A stretch of 64,000 nucleotides of DNA from Elymus sibiricus (taxonomy: Eukaryota > Streptophyta > Magnoliopsida > Poales > Poaceae), in the NCBI GenBank assembly GCA_039707655.1, contig CM077663.1, positions 438,233,830 through 438,297,829 on the forward strand, written 5' to 3'. The translations under genes were made by a program, and so were the position numbers. How positions within the stretch are numbered: position 1 is the stretch's first letter; each line of letters opens with the position of its first letter. Below are positions 43,769 to 54,749 of the stretch, piece after piece. The notes below the pieces were generated by a model, which made no database searches, was not told the DNA's origin, and worked only from the letters and a program-made list of their open reading frames with translations.

Positions 43769-46700
43769 ATGGCAAGGATGACAAGGTCAAAGATTCGGCC
43801 AACCGTTGGTATGCAACTTGCTCCTTGTGGTTATACTGTCAGTTTTATAAAATATGTGTCTTAATATGATGAGTGAAATGTATTGCTGCAATCTGAATAA
43901 GCTGTCTTAATCTGAATTGCTGCAATCTGAATGAGTGTCTTAATATGATGAGTGAAATGTGTCTTAATCTGAATTGCTGCAATCTGAATGAGTGTCTTAA
44001 CATGTTTTATAAAATTGTGCCTGTTTGCTGTTAGTCTTCCGTACCCAAATAACTAGGATTAAATGATAATAAAATCTCATAAGATATGTTTGGCTGTCTG
44101 TCCATGCATTCCAACCATTCACCTAATAGTTATGTTTCCTTTATCATGCAAAGAAGAGCCTCTCACCGAGTACGAGAAGGTTAGGGCTAGAAATATGATG
44201 AGGAACAATCAGATGTTCCAGTCCCTTGGCATCGGTGCAATAGCGTCGATGATTAGGAAAACGAATGATGTACAAGAAGGTAGAACTGATGAGGTTCAAG
44301 AAGGTAGTGGAGTTATCAATGATGACCCAGAGTACAATCCTAAGGAGGATGAAGTTATTGATGGAGAGGAAGTGGATGATGTTGTAGTGCAGAAGACTGT
44401 TAAGGTGCAAACTCTGTCTTGCTTGGAGGGTTGGGGTTCTTGTATGCTCTGTGTTTCCTTGTGCTCACATATTTGTCTTGTGATCTAATCCTTTTTTCCG
44501 TGCTATTTATACGAGGCACTGAAGGAATCTAGGAAGAAGAGGCCTGGTGTTAAGAAGACAGTCAACAAGAAGAGGAAGGGCTCAGAAACATCTGCTGCAA
44601 TGCCTCCAGGAAGGGTGATGGCCCCACCTCCAGGACAAACAAAGAGGATCCTAGAACCTGATGAACCGGCCCCTGCTAGAGTCACGAGGCAGAAAGCAAA
44701 GATGCCGGCTGCGACGGACCATCAGGAAAGTCCGCTGCGCATGGACTCTGAGAGCTCGGTGCAAATGGGTGATGAGTTTCCGCCCATGGATGATGAAACC
44801 ACTCTCTGCATGGATGAACGAGGCACTGTCTGCCTAGATGAAGGAGGAGCTATCGGCATAGATGAAGCAGGCATTGTCCACACAGACCTCGGCCCTATTG
44901 CACCTTCTATTGACAGGAATGCTGTCATCAGTGAAGAAGAACAGCAGCTTGTGCTTCGATTAGGCAAGTTCACCTTTGCAATGCTCTCTTTTACTAGTGC
45001 ATTTTCCAAATGGAAGTGATCATGTATGGTTACCTGTTTAGCAGAACCATTCCTGCATTTGTCGATTTCTCTTCTAATTTATGAGTTCAATTTCATTTTT
45101 AGATGCAATGACTACCAAGCTTAGACAGAGAAAGGGCAAAGGGCTAGAGAGAATCACCAAGTCGCTTGGTAGCAAGGTGACTATCCAAATTGCCGAAGGG
45201 ATGAAGCGTCCAGAGAAGCCTCTGCAGGCAGCAAAGCTTGCTTCTGAGTGTGGACTCGTTGCAAGAACCCATCTGCCGGTTCTTCCTCACTTCAAGGAAT
45301 ACAAAAAAACGCTAATCTATTGGCGAACTACATTGGGAAAGTTGCTGTAAGCTACTTGTTTCGTAGTTAATGTGCTATCTATTTTTTGTTACACCTATGT
45401 ATGATCACTAATATTGTTCCTACCTTGTTTGCTGTCTTGGTAGGCAAATTTTGAGATGAACACAGACTCAGAGACTATCAAGACCGCGTGCAAAGATATT
45501 CTGCAAAAAAATTCAAAGAACAGACGCCATCAGATCAAGAAGAAGTATTTTGATACCGTAGCAGCAAACAAAGTCAGCATCAAGTCTCCGGTGCCGGATC
45601 TGACGGACGGTGAATGGCAAGCTCTGGTGGAGATGTGGTCTACCCCAAGACACAAGGTTTGTCTCTGCTTTGTTTGCTGCTTTATGTTCTGCACATGATA
45701 TGCTAGTGCTAGATCATGCTGACAGTATGCTTTTTTGTAGGAAACCTGTTTGTCGAACAAGATGAATCGAGAAAAAGTTGTGTACCCACAAAAAACTGGT
45801 TCCAGGCACTACACACCACACATTTTTGCCACTGTGAGAACAAGATGAACCTGTTTGATCCTCGTTGAATAATTTTTTTTATTCTTGCTGAATAACATTT
45901 TGATTTTTGTTGAAAATCATTTCAGAAAGAAGAGCGGAAGGGTGAGGAGCTGTCTGCGATTGACTTGTTCAAGGCCACCCACAACAGCAAGAAGCACGGG
46001 TTTTCGGAGCCAGTAAAGAAAGCTATAGTAAGTCACTCCATGCTTTGTCCAGCCAGTTCAAACTTTTGTCTAGAGCCTAAGATAGGTTTGGTATGCTTTG
46101 ATGCTGTTTGCTAGAGCCTAAGATAGGTTTGATGTTGTTTGATTCACACTTCTGTCATGCCCTGTTTGATTCACAACCAGTTCAAACTTCTGTCATGCCC
46201 TGTTTGATGCTGTTTGACTAGTTTGTCCAGCCAGTTCAAACTTCTAGAGCCTAAGATAGGTTTGATGCTGTTTGACTGGTTTGTCCAGCCAGTTCAAACT
46301 TCTGTCATGCCCTGTTTGATTCATAGCCAGCAAGAACACAAAGATATCAACAAAGATATCAGAATTTGTTTGATTCCATGCTTTGATGCTGTTTGCTAGA
46401 GCCTAAGATAGGTTTGGTATCTCAACAAAGATATCAGAATTTGTTGTATAGTTCTCAACAAAGATATCAGAATGTTAGTTTGATGATCGGCTCACTCGGG
46501 AAGCCATCTTATATAGAACCACCATTCTAGGCTTAATCAAGCCATCATATTGTTCCAATTGCATGTCTCCAGATCACATAAGTGTGTACACTTGCTATAA
46601 TGAATCTGTTATTGATAATATCTACGTGCAGATTCAAATAATGCTTTCAGGTTACTAGTCATCATCTTCTTCTGTTTGAGTTTGAGTAAAATATCTACGT

Positions 46701-47260
46701 ATAGATTTTGTGTGCTGGTTTGGTGGCATTCTTGTTTGGTTTCTCTTGCTTGGTTTGGTTTCCCTGCCTTCTCGAAAGAAACTGGCTTTTGAAGAAATTA
46801 CTCTATTTTACGCATTTAGTTGAAGCAAAATGTGAAATAGATCTGCCACTAATGCCTATCATTTTCCTCCATATGCTAGCTTGAGATGGAAAAAAGGAAG
46901 GACGCGCCGGTACCAGAAGGTGAAGAGCCAAAGTCTGCTGCTGAAATTGTTGACGAAGTGCTCAAGACCGAAGTAAAGCATAGCACATTCCTCAGGAATG
47001 TTGGGCTCCGGTCATCTACGAACAACTCGGGCAAAGCAACTGCTGCTGTGGCTGCTCATGTTCGTGATCTTGAGCAGAAGCTGGAGAGGTCGGAGCTTCA
47101 AGCTGAATTGATGCAAGAAGAAGTGGCGGCAATCAAGATGAAGGCGAAAGAAGCTAAAGCTACACGCGACAAGGAACTTGAGCTGCTGCGCAAGAAGTCT
47201 CAAGAACAGGATGAGAAGTTAGCCCACTTGATGGCTCTCTTTGGAGCTAAAGCAGTTTGA
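43769..47260 (+). pseudogene. TNPA-like (Transposase_24, Ptta/En/Spm) gene, frameshifted
   Basis: TNPA-type proteins bind CACTA subterminal repeats and bring the ends together. Eight exons keep phase: 43769-43808, 44154-44404, 44516-44963, 45103-45346, 45444-45656, 45741-45833, 45926-46027 and 46880-47260. Visible parts are MARMTRSKIRP, a lysine-rich segment, an acidic Met/Asp-rich repeat, then the Transposase_24 core (KVTIQIAEGMKRPEKP, LPVLPHFKEYK, RRHQIKKKYFD, WQALVEMWSTPRHK, NKMNREKVVYPQKTGSRHYT, ELSAIDLFKATHNSKKHGF). The C terminus is a coiled coil (about 47060-47250). A run of seven A at 45303-45309 shifts the frame: the family continuation ANYIGKVA is in another frame. The exon 3 donor is GC (44964), a GC-AG intron. 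Confidence 0.82.
46030..46480 (+). repeat. Scrambled short repeats in the last tnpA intron
   Basis: Words such as CAGCCAGTTCAAACTTCT, GTCATGCCCTGTTTGATTC and AGAGCCTAAGATAGGTTTG recur three to five times in changing order. Confidence 0.65.
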
Positions 47261-47560
47261 TGCCTGTGAAGTTCTTTGGTTTTATGCAGTTCTTTGGTTT
47301 GATTGCTGTTATGTAGTTTGTCGTAGCAGTTTGATTTTATGCAGTTTGTCTTTGGAGCTAAAGCATCGTAGAAGCTCTATGCGATGGCTCATTTTGGAAC
47401 TGTGAAGTTGAACTTGTTGTAAAACTTGTTGTTGAACCTGTGATGGCTCATTTTGGAAGCTGTGAAGTTATGAACCTGTGAAGTTATGAACCTGTGAAGT
47501 TCTGAAGCTGTGAACCTGTGAACCTGTGTAGTTATGCATTTTCTGAATTATTTGAGTTTT
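47261..47560 (+). repeat. 3' flank of tnpA with short repeats
   Basis: GCAGTTCTTTGGTTTGAT-like, then repeated GAACCTGTGAAGTTATG (about 47410-47535) words. Confidence 0.55.
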
Positions 47561-47844
47561 GTTCGGATCACAGAATATTATTTGGATTAATTGGGCTCTA
47601 ACCTTAGTTGGACCGCAAAAAGGCCGAGGCCCAAACAAGAACTAGACTAAAAAGGCTGTGGCCCAAAAAAATAGTTGACTAGGAAAAAAAACTGGTTTGT
47701 AAAAGGCTCCATCCTAGAAAATAAAAGGCCAAATTATTGGGCCAGGCCCATGCAGCTAAGCAAAATAAAGAGAAAAAAAACATCAAATGGGCTGAATTAT
47801 TGGGCTTGGCCCATGTAGACGGCCGAAATGGACCGGGCTGATTC

Positions 47845-48110
47845 TAATTTACGACCTTCTCATTTGGTCGTAATTCTGCCACGTCAGCTTGCCAAGGTGG
47901 ATCTGGCGTGGCGTGGGCGGATTGCTAGTGACCAAAATAATTGGTCGTTGAGGCTATGACCTTTTTTTGGTCATAAACTTCTACGACCTTTCCAGAAGAA
48001 AGGTCCTTAATTTCCATTAACGACGGTCAGCTTTTGACCATCAGTTTTTGGTCACAAAAATGTCACAAATGGAAAACAGTGACCATTCAGTGACCAATAG
48101 TGATGGTCGC
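47845..48110. repeat. Right subterminal repeats of the CACTA
   Basis: Many ACGACC / GGTCGT, TTTTGACCATC and GTGACCAATAG motifs lie before the terminal inverted repeat, matching the left end in type. Confidence 0.75.
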
Positions 48111-48133
48111 AAGTTGACATATTTCTTGTAGTG

Positions 48134-49012
48134 CTCCCGGTGATATACAGGAAGACTATGGACGCATGGCCGAGTCCACCACCATTGAGTGTTTGTACAA
48201 GTTCTGCAGGGCAGTGGTGGGAGTGTTTGGACCACGGTATTTGCGATCACCCAATGCTGAAGACACTGCTCGGATCCTAGCACAGAATGCAGCAATAGGA
48301 TTTCCTGGGATGCTTGGAAGCATCGACTGCATGCATTGGTCATGGAAAAACTGCCCATTTGCTTGGCAGGGGATGTACAAAGGTGCCAAAGGAGGTTGCA
48401 GCGTGGTACTTGAGGCAGTAGCCACACATGACCTGTGGATTTGGCACTCCTTCTTTGGTATGCGAGGAACTCACAATGACATAAACGTATTGCAGTGCTC
48501 GAATGTCTTCGCCAAACTTGTTGAAGGTCATGCTCCTCTGGTGAACTATGAGGTCAATGGGCGCCACTACAACAAGGGATACTATCTAGCAGATGGTATC
48601 TATCCGAGATGGTCCACATTTGTGAAGACTATCTCAAAACCTATGGCGCCAAAGAAGGCACACTTTGCTAAGTGTCAGGAGGCTTGCAGGAAAGATGTCG
48701 AGCGAGCATTTGGTGTGCTTCAATCTCGATTTGCTGTTGTCTGGTACCCCGCTCTGACCTGGTCGAAATCGCAGAGAGCGAGCAAGAAGAGCCTGCTTGC
48801 ACAACATGATCATTGAGAGCGAGCAAGAAGAGCCAGTGTTTGACACTGAACCATATTACAGGCAGGGACCTCTTGCAGTTATTGATCACCAGGTACGAGC
48901 AACATGGGCTGCCTACCTCAATATGCGCCAGGAGATCCGAGACCCACATGTGCATCAAGAACTGCAGGACGATCTGGTGGAGCACCTATGGAGGCTCAAG
49001 GGCAACGCCTAG
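48134..49012 (+). pseudogene. PIF/Harbinger transposase, 3' part
   Basis: Continues from 31781 as [15 protein letters not shown]. The DDE catalytic residues are visible: Asp in [11 protein letters not shown], Asp in GTHNDINVL, and Glu in [31 protein letters not shown] and the [17 protein letters not shown] block are typical of the family. Near 48774 the frame is lost. The family sequence resumes in another frame as [16 protein letters not shown] and ends LVEHLWRLKGNA at 49012. A 20-bp duplicate accompanies the break (48774-48793 and 48815-48834). Transposase is thus doubly disabled. Confidence 0.88.
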
Positions 49013-49376
49013 TTCGATTTGTTTTAATTTATGTTGGAATTATGAGCTTGCTTCGTTGAACTATTTGATTTGTATTAATTTATGTAATGAACTTTTGCTT
49101 AAACATTTAGTTTTTGTTGCATTTACGCCGACAGAGCGCCGGATTTGCTGAATTTATGTCGAAAGAGCGCCGAATCTGTTGAATTATGCCAAAAGGGCGC
49201 CGAAATTGAGCCGAATTTGGGCCTATTCTGCGCCGATACTGGACCGAAATCTCCGGCTTGGGGGCGACCATGGGGCGGCAGCTGGGAACCCGAGCCCCCC
49301 AGGCCGATTATAGCGCCGGTTGGCCCCCAGGCGGCGCTATTTCGGGTCCCTGGGGGCTGAACGGCTGGAGATGCTC

Positions 49377-49476
49377 TTAGCTAGGGCAGGAAAGCGGCCA
49401 ACTTTGTTTTGGACTCGTGCACCTGGTAGACAGGACGGAACAAAACGTACGTACGTTTTCAGTACGGTTGTACTAA
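49377..49476 (-). promoter_or_regulatory. Displaced 5' flank of F-box pseudogene 2
   Basis: GCTAGGG, CCAACTTTG, GGACTCGTGCACCT and GGACGGAACAAAACG align in order with the flank of F-box copy 1 at 28650-28760. It lies at the far end of the Harbinger insertion. Confidence 0.65.
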
Positions 49477-50484
49477 TCTCTATCTCTATCTCTATTTCTC
49501 TAATAATAAAGCACGAAGTGCTTCTTTCCGTTCACCGTCGTAATACGCTTCTTCCCTCGAATTTACGGTTTCTCCCATGAATTTTCTGTGTCAGTTTTTT
49601 TCTTTGACACACACATAAAAAAGATGGTAATCCCACTCGGGCCCGAACCGGACCATGCCGCCGCCCGCAACTCCCTCCTGCCCAATCTACCCTCGCGCCC
49701 GCGAGCCGCCTCGCCGGCGACCCCACACCTTCGCCACGCCCCGTCACCGGTGACCTTCTCCGACGTATCTCCGGCCACTCCGCCACCTCGCCACCCTCCA
49801 GTTTCCTCCTTCCTCTCGATCTCCTCTCACCTCTCTCCTCTTTCTCGCTGAACAAGGACCTCTGGGAGGGCCATGACGCCGCTTGCCCTAAATCTTGCGG
49901 ATCTGGCCGCCTCCACACCAAATCCGCAGAAAATAGATCCACCCCGTCCAGATCCGACCGGGCCTCACCGTCATCACCACCGGAGCATCACCCCGCTCAA
50001 CCTGCTACCCGTCGTTGCCTGCCCCTGCCGGCCCGACATCAAGCCAAGGCCCAACCCAAGCCGAGCTGTTGCCGTCCTAAAAAACCGGACCATGCCGCCG
50101 CCCGCAGCTCCCTCCTCCCCGAGCTACCCTCACGCTCGCGAGCCGCCTCGCTGGCGACCCCACACCTCCGCCAAGCCCTGCCACCAGCGACCTTCTCCGC
50201 CGTACCTTCGGCCGGTCCGTCACCTAGCCCCTCTCCCGTTTCCTCCTTCCTCGGTCGCCATTCTCGACTGACGGCATCTATCCGCTACACCGCTCTCTAG
50301 CAACGTAAATCGGTCATTTTCGCTTCGGGCGAATCCACACACGTTCTCCGTATGCGGCCTTGAGGCTAACCTTATCCACTTGGGTTGCTACCTCCTTAAT
50401 GCCGTTCATGTGGTTTAGACCATGTTATTAAGCTACGAATTGTGATTTTTTTCTCCCGTTGCAACGCACGGCCATTTGTGCTAG
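49477..50484 (+). mobile_element. Non-autonomous Helitron with an internal duplication
   Basis: It starts TCTCTATCTCTATC after an A and ends GCCATTTGTGCTAG before a T. The 3' terminal hairpin has arms CCGT and ACGG around TGCAACGC, just upstream of the end, as in many grass Helitrons. No Rep/helicase is present. A GC-rich segment of about 140 bp starting at the first GACCATGCCGCCGCCCGCA (near 49652) recurs near 50092 with substitutions. It may derive from captured genic sequence. Confidence 0.8.
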
Positions 50485-52289
50485 TAATAATACATACGTA
50501 CTACTTTTACTTTTGTACTAATATATATAGTTCGTCAGAATTCCCTGAAAAAAAAGTTCGTCAGAAGGTAGTCTGAGTCTCTGAGATCAAAGATCCTTCA
50601 GCCACGGTGATCGAGGAGGGACTGCCGATATGCCGCGAGACCAAACACGGCGATGTTCACGAGCATCGAAGAAATGATCATGGATATGAAAAAGTTCACG
50701 TGTGTTAGAAATATATTATATGTGTGTTAAAAAATCTTCATCATGTTAAAGAATCAACGCATATTGAAAGAACTTATCTTGTATTTAAAATCTTTTTTAT
50801 TGTCCACTAAAATTTGTTCGTAGCGTAATTCAAACATGTCTATCATGTAATATCAAAATGTTCATCATGCTTGATCACTTTCTACAGTTGCGTGAACAAT
50901 TTTCTTAAACTTTTGAACACTTCCTAAAAAGTCTTCATCGTGTATTAAAAAATGTCACCGGAAATATTAAAAACGGTTCTTCATGTATTTAAAAATTTCA
51001 TTTTGTTTTTAAATTTTCTTAATAGCGTAATTCAAAAACTTTAACCATATATTGAAAATTGTTAATCAGGTATTTCATTTTTTATTGCGGAATAATCAGC
51101 TATTTAAAATTTTCAACATGTTTTCCAAAAATATTCACCATGTAGTAAAAAGTGCATGATATATATTTAAAAACGCATCTACTAAAATATAATCATTGTA
51201 TATTTTAAAAAAGAATCATCATGCATTAAAACTTTATTCGTTGTGTGTATATGTAACTTAAAATATTTGTATTTTTTCGTGAAAGAAACAAAAAAATCAT
51301 CATGTGTTTGATAAAATGATCATGATGTATGTAAAAAATTCAATCTACATCGCACAAAATGTTGAACATATTTAGAAAATCTTCACCATGCATTTAGTGT
51401 ATCTTTGAATTATTTGAAAAAAGTGTGTTTAAAACATTTTCACCATGTATTATAATTTTTTGGCTTGTATATTAGGAAACGTTCAACACATATAAAAAAT
51501 ATTCACCGTGTATTTAGAAAAAAATTTGACATGTCTTTGAAAAATGTTCATGTGTTTTTAAAAATATCACCCTCTATTTCATAAATGAAAAACAGTTGGG
51601 CAAGCAACTGTAGTTGCTCGTGACCAATTGACATGCAGTTGTGCGTTAGTACATGAACGTGCAACTTCGTTTGCTCGCGCCAGGCTACTTATTGCGCGGA
51701 GTGTGTATACAATAAAATGAAACGCAAAATAGAAAATAAAAAAAAATCAATCAATCAAACGGAAAACATTCGTATAAATCTTCACGTTGAATCAAATGGC
51801 ACAAGAGTTAGATGGACTTTGTTAATTCTTTTATAGGTTAATTATAAATTTATCGGCTAGGATTGGTAAATCATTATTCAAATTAAAGAGGATATTTTCA
51901 CAACGACAAATATTTGTTTCTGTTAAATGGAGAATTTGCTTTCTGAATGGTTTATGAGGCACTGCACGACCAATGGATAAAAGCACAATGCAAATTACTC
52001 CGCCATTCATTCAGAATGAATTAATGTTACATGCAACTCAAAAGAAAAAAAAATGATGCGTGCAATCCAGTTCGAAGCTAATGCATCAATCGGGACTTCA
52101 TGTGTGCTTCACGCTTCCTCATTGGCTGAAGATCGTTGATGCCATGAATCAGACGGCCAGGCACTGTGCGATGTGCCCCATGTCTCCTAAACATCTCCAT
52201 GATCCGGAGACGAACACGTGTGCATGCGAGCACGAGCGGTCCTTTGAATTTTCGGGTCTACTCGGTGATTTGATGGTGCTGCTACATTA
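50485..52289. other. Intergenic, AT-rich with degenerate short repeats
   Basis: From about 50690 to 51560 short variable units built on TTCATCATGTATTTAAAAAA and TTCACCATGTATT recur in loose order. The rest shows no gene, and element boundaries could not be set. Confidence 0.5.
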
Positions 52290-52736
52290 ATCTGTCCTGT
52301 CTCCGGTGTATTTGCCTCTTATTCCTTGTTAATTAAACATGTCTACAGTATCACAATATATTAAGACACACATTAATCTCTCATGTCTCCAGGTGTATTT
52401 GCCTCTTATTCCTTACTTGAATTCGTAGATCAAGGGTTTACGGTTACCATTAATTAAACACGTCTACAATGTTATAATACATTAAGATACGTAAATACAG
52501 TCTTACAAAGCCATGAGAGAAACACCAATTCTTCTCAAGTTTTTCTATCCAATCATGAAACATCTCTAGAATTTTTATGATTTTGGAAAATGGTGTCTTC
52601 AATAGTGCTATTTTGCTTATTCAGTCACTCCAGTATCCGCCTCTTTGTCTGGATCACTCAATGGGCCGGGCCAAACTTATACGGTCACCAGCAGGCCCAG
52701 ACCAACTGCATGATCCTTCACATATTCGTCTCAATT

Positions 52737-53986
52737 GGAACCGGAAGCACAATTAGAACTCGCTTTCAACTTTCCCCTCCCGTGAACAGTAGAGAGGGGC
52801 GAATCCCAGGCGACTCCGTTTCTCCCCTCGGCCGCCGGCGTGCCCGTGGGTTCCCTCTCCCTCCGCCGGCCGCTCCGGCGGCGGGAGGGTGGGGGAACCC
52901 CGGATCTACGCTCTGGCGTGTATATATCGTGTGGGTAGCTAGGTTTCTGTCCGGCGGCGCTTGGGAGGCGGAGGTGCTGCCGGAGAGAGTAGTGGTGCCG
53001 CTGCTCCTTCCCCTCTGCGTCGTCGTCCTCCGGGGCGGCGCCGGTGAGCTTGCGGCTTTTGGTGCTCGCGGATCTCTGGATCCTGCGAGTTCTTCGTTCC
53101 TCTGGCGGGTCGTCGCTGTGGCGGTGACCGCGTCCGGGTGGATCTCATGCTCCGGGCTTGGTCGTCGTGGCGAAGGCGATGGCCTGCTGGATGGAGCTTT
53201 TGTCTCCCGTCTTCATCTTCGCCATGGTAAGGTTGCTCTGGCCTTGCTGTGGATAGCTGGGAGTTGTGCGGCGGCGCTGGCGTCGGCTGGTGTTGGCTGC
53301 ATGTTCAGGGTGCTTTGTGGTCTTCGGTTCTTTGTGTTGGCGATGGCTGCTGCCGCCCTTCCTCCTCCTCGGCGGTGCCCTTGGCGGCGCTGGGTTGTGG
53401 GCGGTGTTGTTCTGCCTGATCACCGGCGTCTTCCTGCGGAGGGGAGGGCGTGGTGCGGCGTTTGCTTCCTCCGGCTCCCTCTCCGTCCGGTGAAGACTGG
53501 CCAGGGAAGACTTCATCGGGGAGCTCACGAGTATGGTTTCCCCTTCCTCCGTCTGGCCGGAGGTTGGGTTGTGGCTCTTCTGCTGCTGGTTGGATGGATT
53601 GAGCCCCTCTCAACAGATGCTGGTCTTCCTGTTCCTCTTCGGTCTCGTTTGGACAGCGTGGTTCCCTCAGAGTGTGATGCTGCTGTGGATGGCTCTTGTT
53701 GTCGCTGCCGATATGCGTTCATCGATATGAGATCCCGCCTGGCGTCGGGTGGCTCGTGCTGCGTTAAAACCTTGATGGTGGGGGTCTTGGTACCCTCGAG
53801 GCGGCAAGTGAGCTTGGCGTCGTCTTCAGCTTCGATGTGCTCTTGGGTCGGCGGCGGTGGTCTGTGCGATTTCCGGCGATGTTCTGAGCGTAGCCCAGTT
53901 GTGTTCTCTGGTGTATTTCCTTTCTTTTGTGAGGGTGTCTCTGTAATCCTTTGTTATGATTAAAGCAGCTCTTTTCTCAAAAAAAA
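52737..53986 (+). mobile_element. Poly(A)-tailed non-LTR-type insertion
   Basis: Flanked by a perfect 17-bp TSD ACATATTCGTCTCAATT (52720-52736 and 53987-54003). It ends CAGCTCTTTTCTC plus a short A run. The body is very GC-rich. A long open frame crosses it, but it begins in the host sequence and resembles no known protein. It is read as a non-autonomous or 5'-type LINE derivative. The 26-bp tail insertion at 8526-8551 has the same 3' end. Confidence 0.75.
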
Positions 53987-54141
53987 ACATATTCGTCTCA
54001 ATTCTTAAGGTCCATTGGTTTTATTGTTTTAAAATCAAACTGACTCTTTTCTTCCATTCTCTTTGCCATGAACTTCTGTGTCGAAATCGTCCTTCTTTGC
54101 ATGCCGATGTTAATGACAATTCCGAAGAACCGTCTATTTTA

Positions 54142-54321
54142 GAGGGTGTTTGGTTCCAGGGACTTTTTTGTGTTGGGACTAAAAAAAGTCCCTAAAAGTC
54201 CCTAGCAAACCAAACAGGGGGGACTTTTTTGGGACTTTTTGCTAAAAGTCCTTAGAAGCACCTCCTTGAGAGACTTTTTGGGACTACAAAAAGTCCTAGG
54301 ACTAAAGAACCAAACAGGGCC
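54142..54321. mobile_element. Tourist-like MITE
   Basis: Termini GAGGGTGTTTGGTT and AACCAAACAGGGCC pair imperfectly. The TSD is TTA at 54139-54141 and 54322-54324. The inside is strongly self-complementary with repeated GGGACTTTTT and AAAAAGTCC. Confidence 0.8.
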
Positions 54322-54749
54322 TTAGACTGATGAGAGAGTAATAAATGATCTGGTAGATGCACCTAACATCTGTGCTGACGCTTCGAAAAAACAATTGTGG
54401 CTCAACATGGTAGATGCAGCTAACATTTTGTATGAGATACTCTCATAATTATAATTTTGAAAAACGGTAGTCTTTCAAGCCGTTTATAGAATTTTAATCG
54501 ACAGTCTCATTTACTTAATTTGTTAAAGAAATAGAAGCGCACTATTAAGGAAGCCCCCCACATATTTTTTCCAGCAATAATAATAATAATCATAATCATA
54601 ATCATTATTTAGCAATAAAAGATTTGCAAAATATCTAATAGCTTTCCATTTTATGTGATCAATACAATATGTTGTAACATAAGAACAACTATTACATTTT
54701 TCTTCTTCTAACAAATCGAATAGAAACATGTGAGTGCCCCTTATCAAAC

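Larger units (their letters stand above)
31782..48133 (+). mobile_element. CACTA (En/Spm) element, 16.35 kb, with three genes
   Basis: TIRs of 29 bp begin CACTACAAGAAATATGTCAA at both ends, with one mismatch overall. The 3-bp TSD CTC lies at 31779-31781 and 48134-48136. Subterminal regions are full of TGGTCGTAA-type repeats. Plus-strand genes in order are tnp2-like (33243-36894), a captured B3-domain gene (38721-39719) and tnpA-like (43769-47260). All three carry stops or frameshifts. The element is therefore probably not autonomous now, although its ends are intact. Confidence 0.95.
30909..49376 (+). mobile_element. PIF/Harbinger element split by a CACTA element
   Basis: TIR GAGCATCTCCAGCCG at 30909 pairs with CGGCTGGAGATGCTC ending at 49376. 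The TSD is TTA at 30906-30908 and 49377-49379. Removing the CACTA and one CTC leaves about 2.1 kb with one transposase gene. The two ends share a GC-rich subterminal region (GCGCCCCC / CCCCCAGG). No Myb-like second ORF was seen, so it may be a one-gene derivative. F-box copy 1 shows the empty site as GATTAGGG. Confidence 0.9.

Noticed and set aside
49588..50271. Pro/Ser-rich ORFs in the Helitron
   Set aside because: GC-rich frames on both strands with no start context or domain; at most a captured fragment.
52590..53963. 457-codon open frame
   Set aside because: It starts in host sequence before the TSD, crosses the GC-rich retro-insertion, has biased composition and resembles no protein family.
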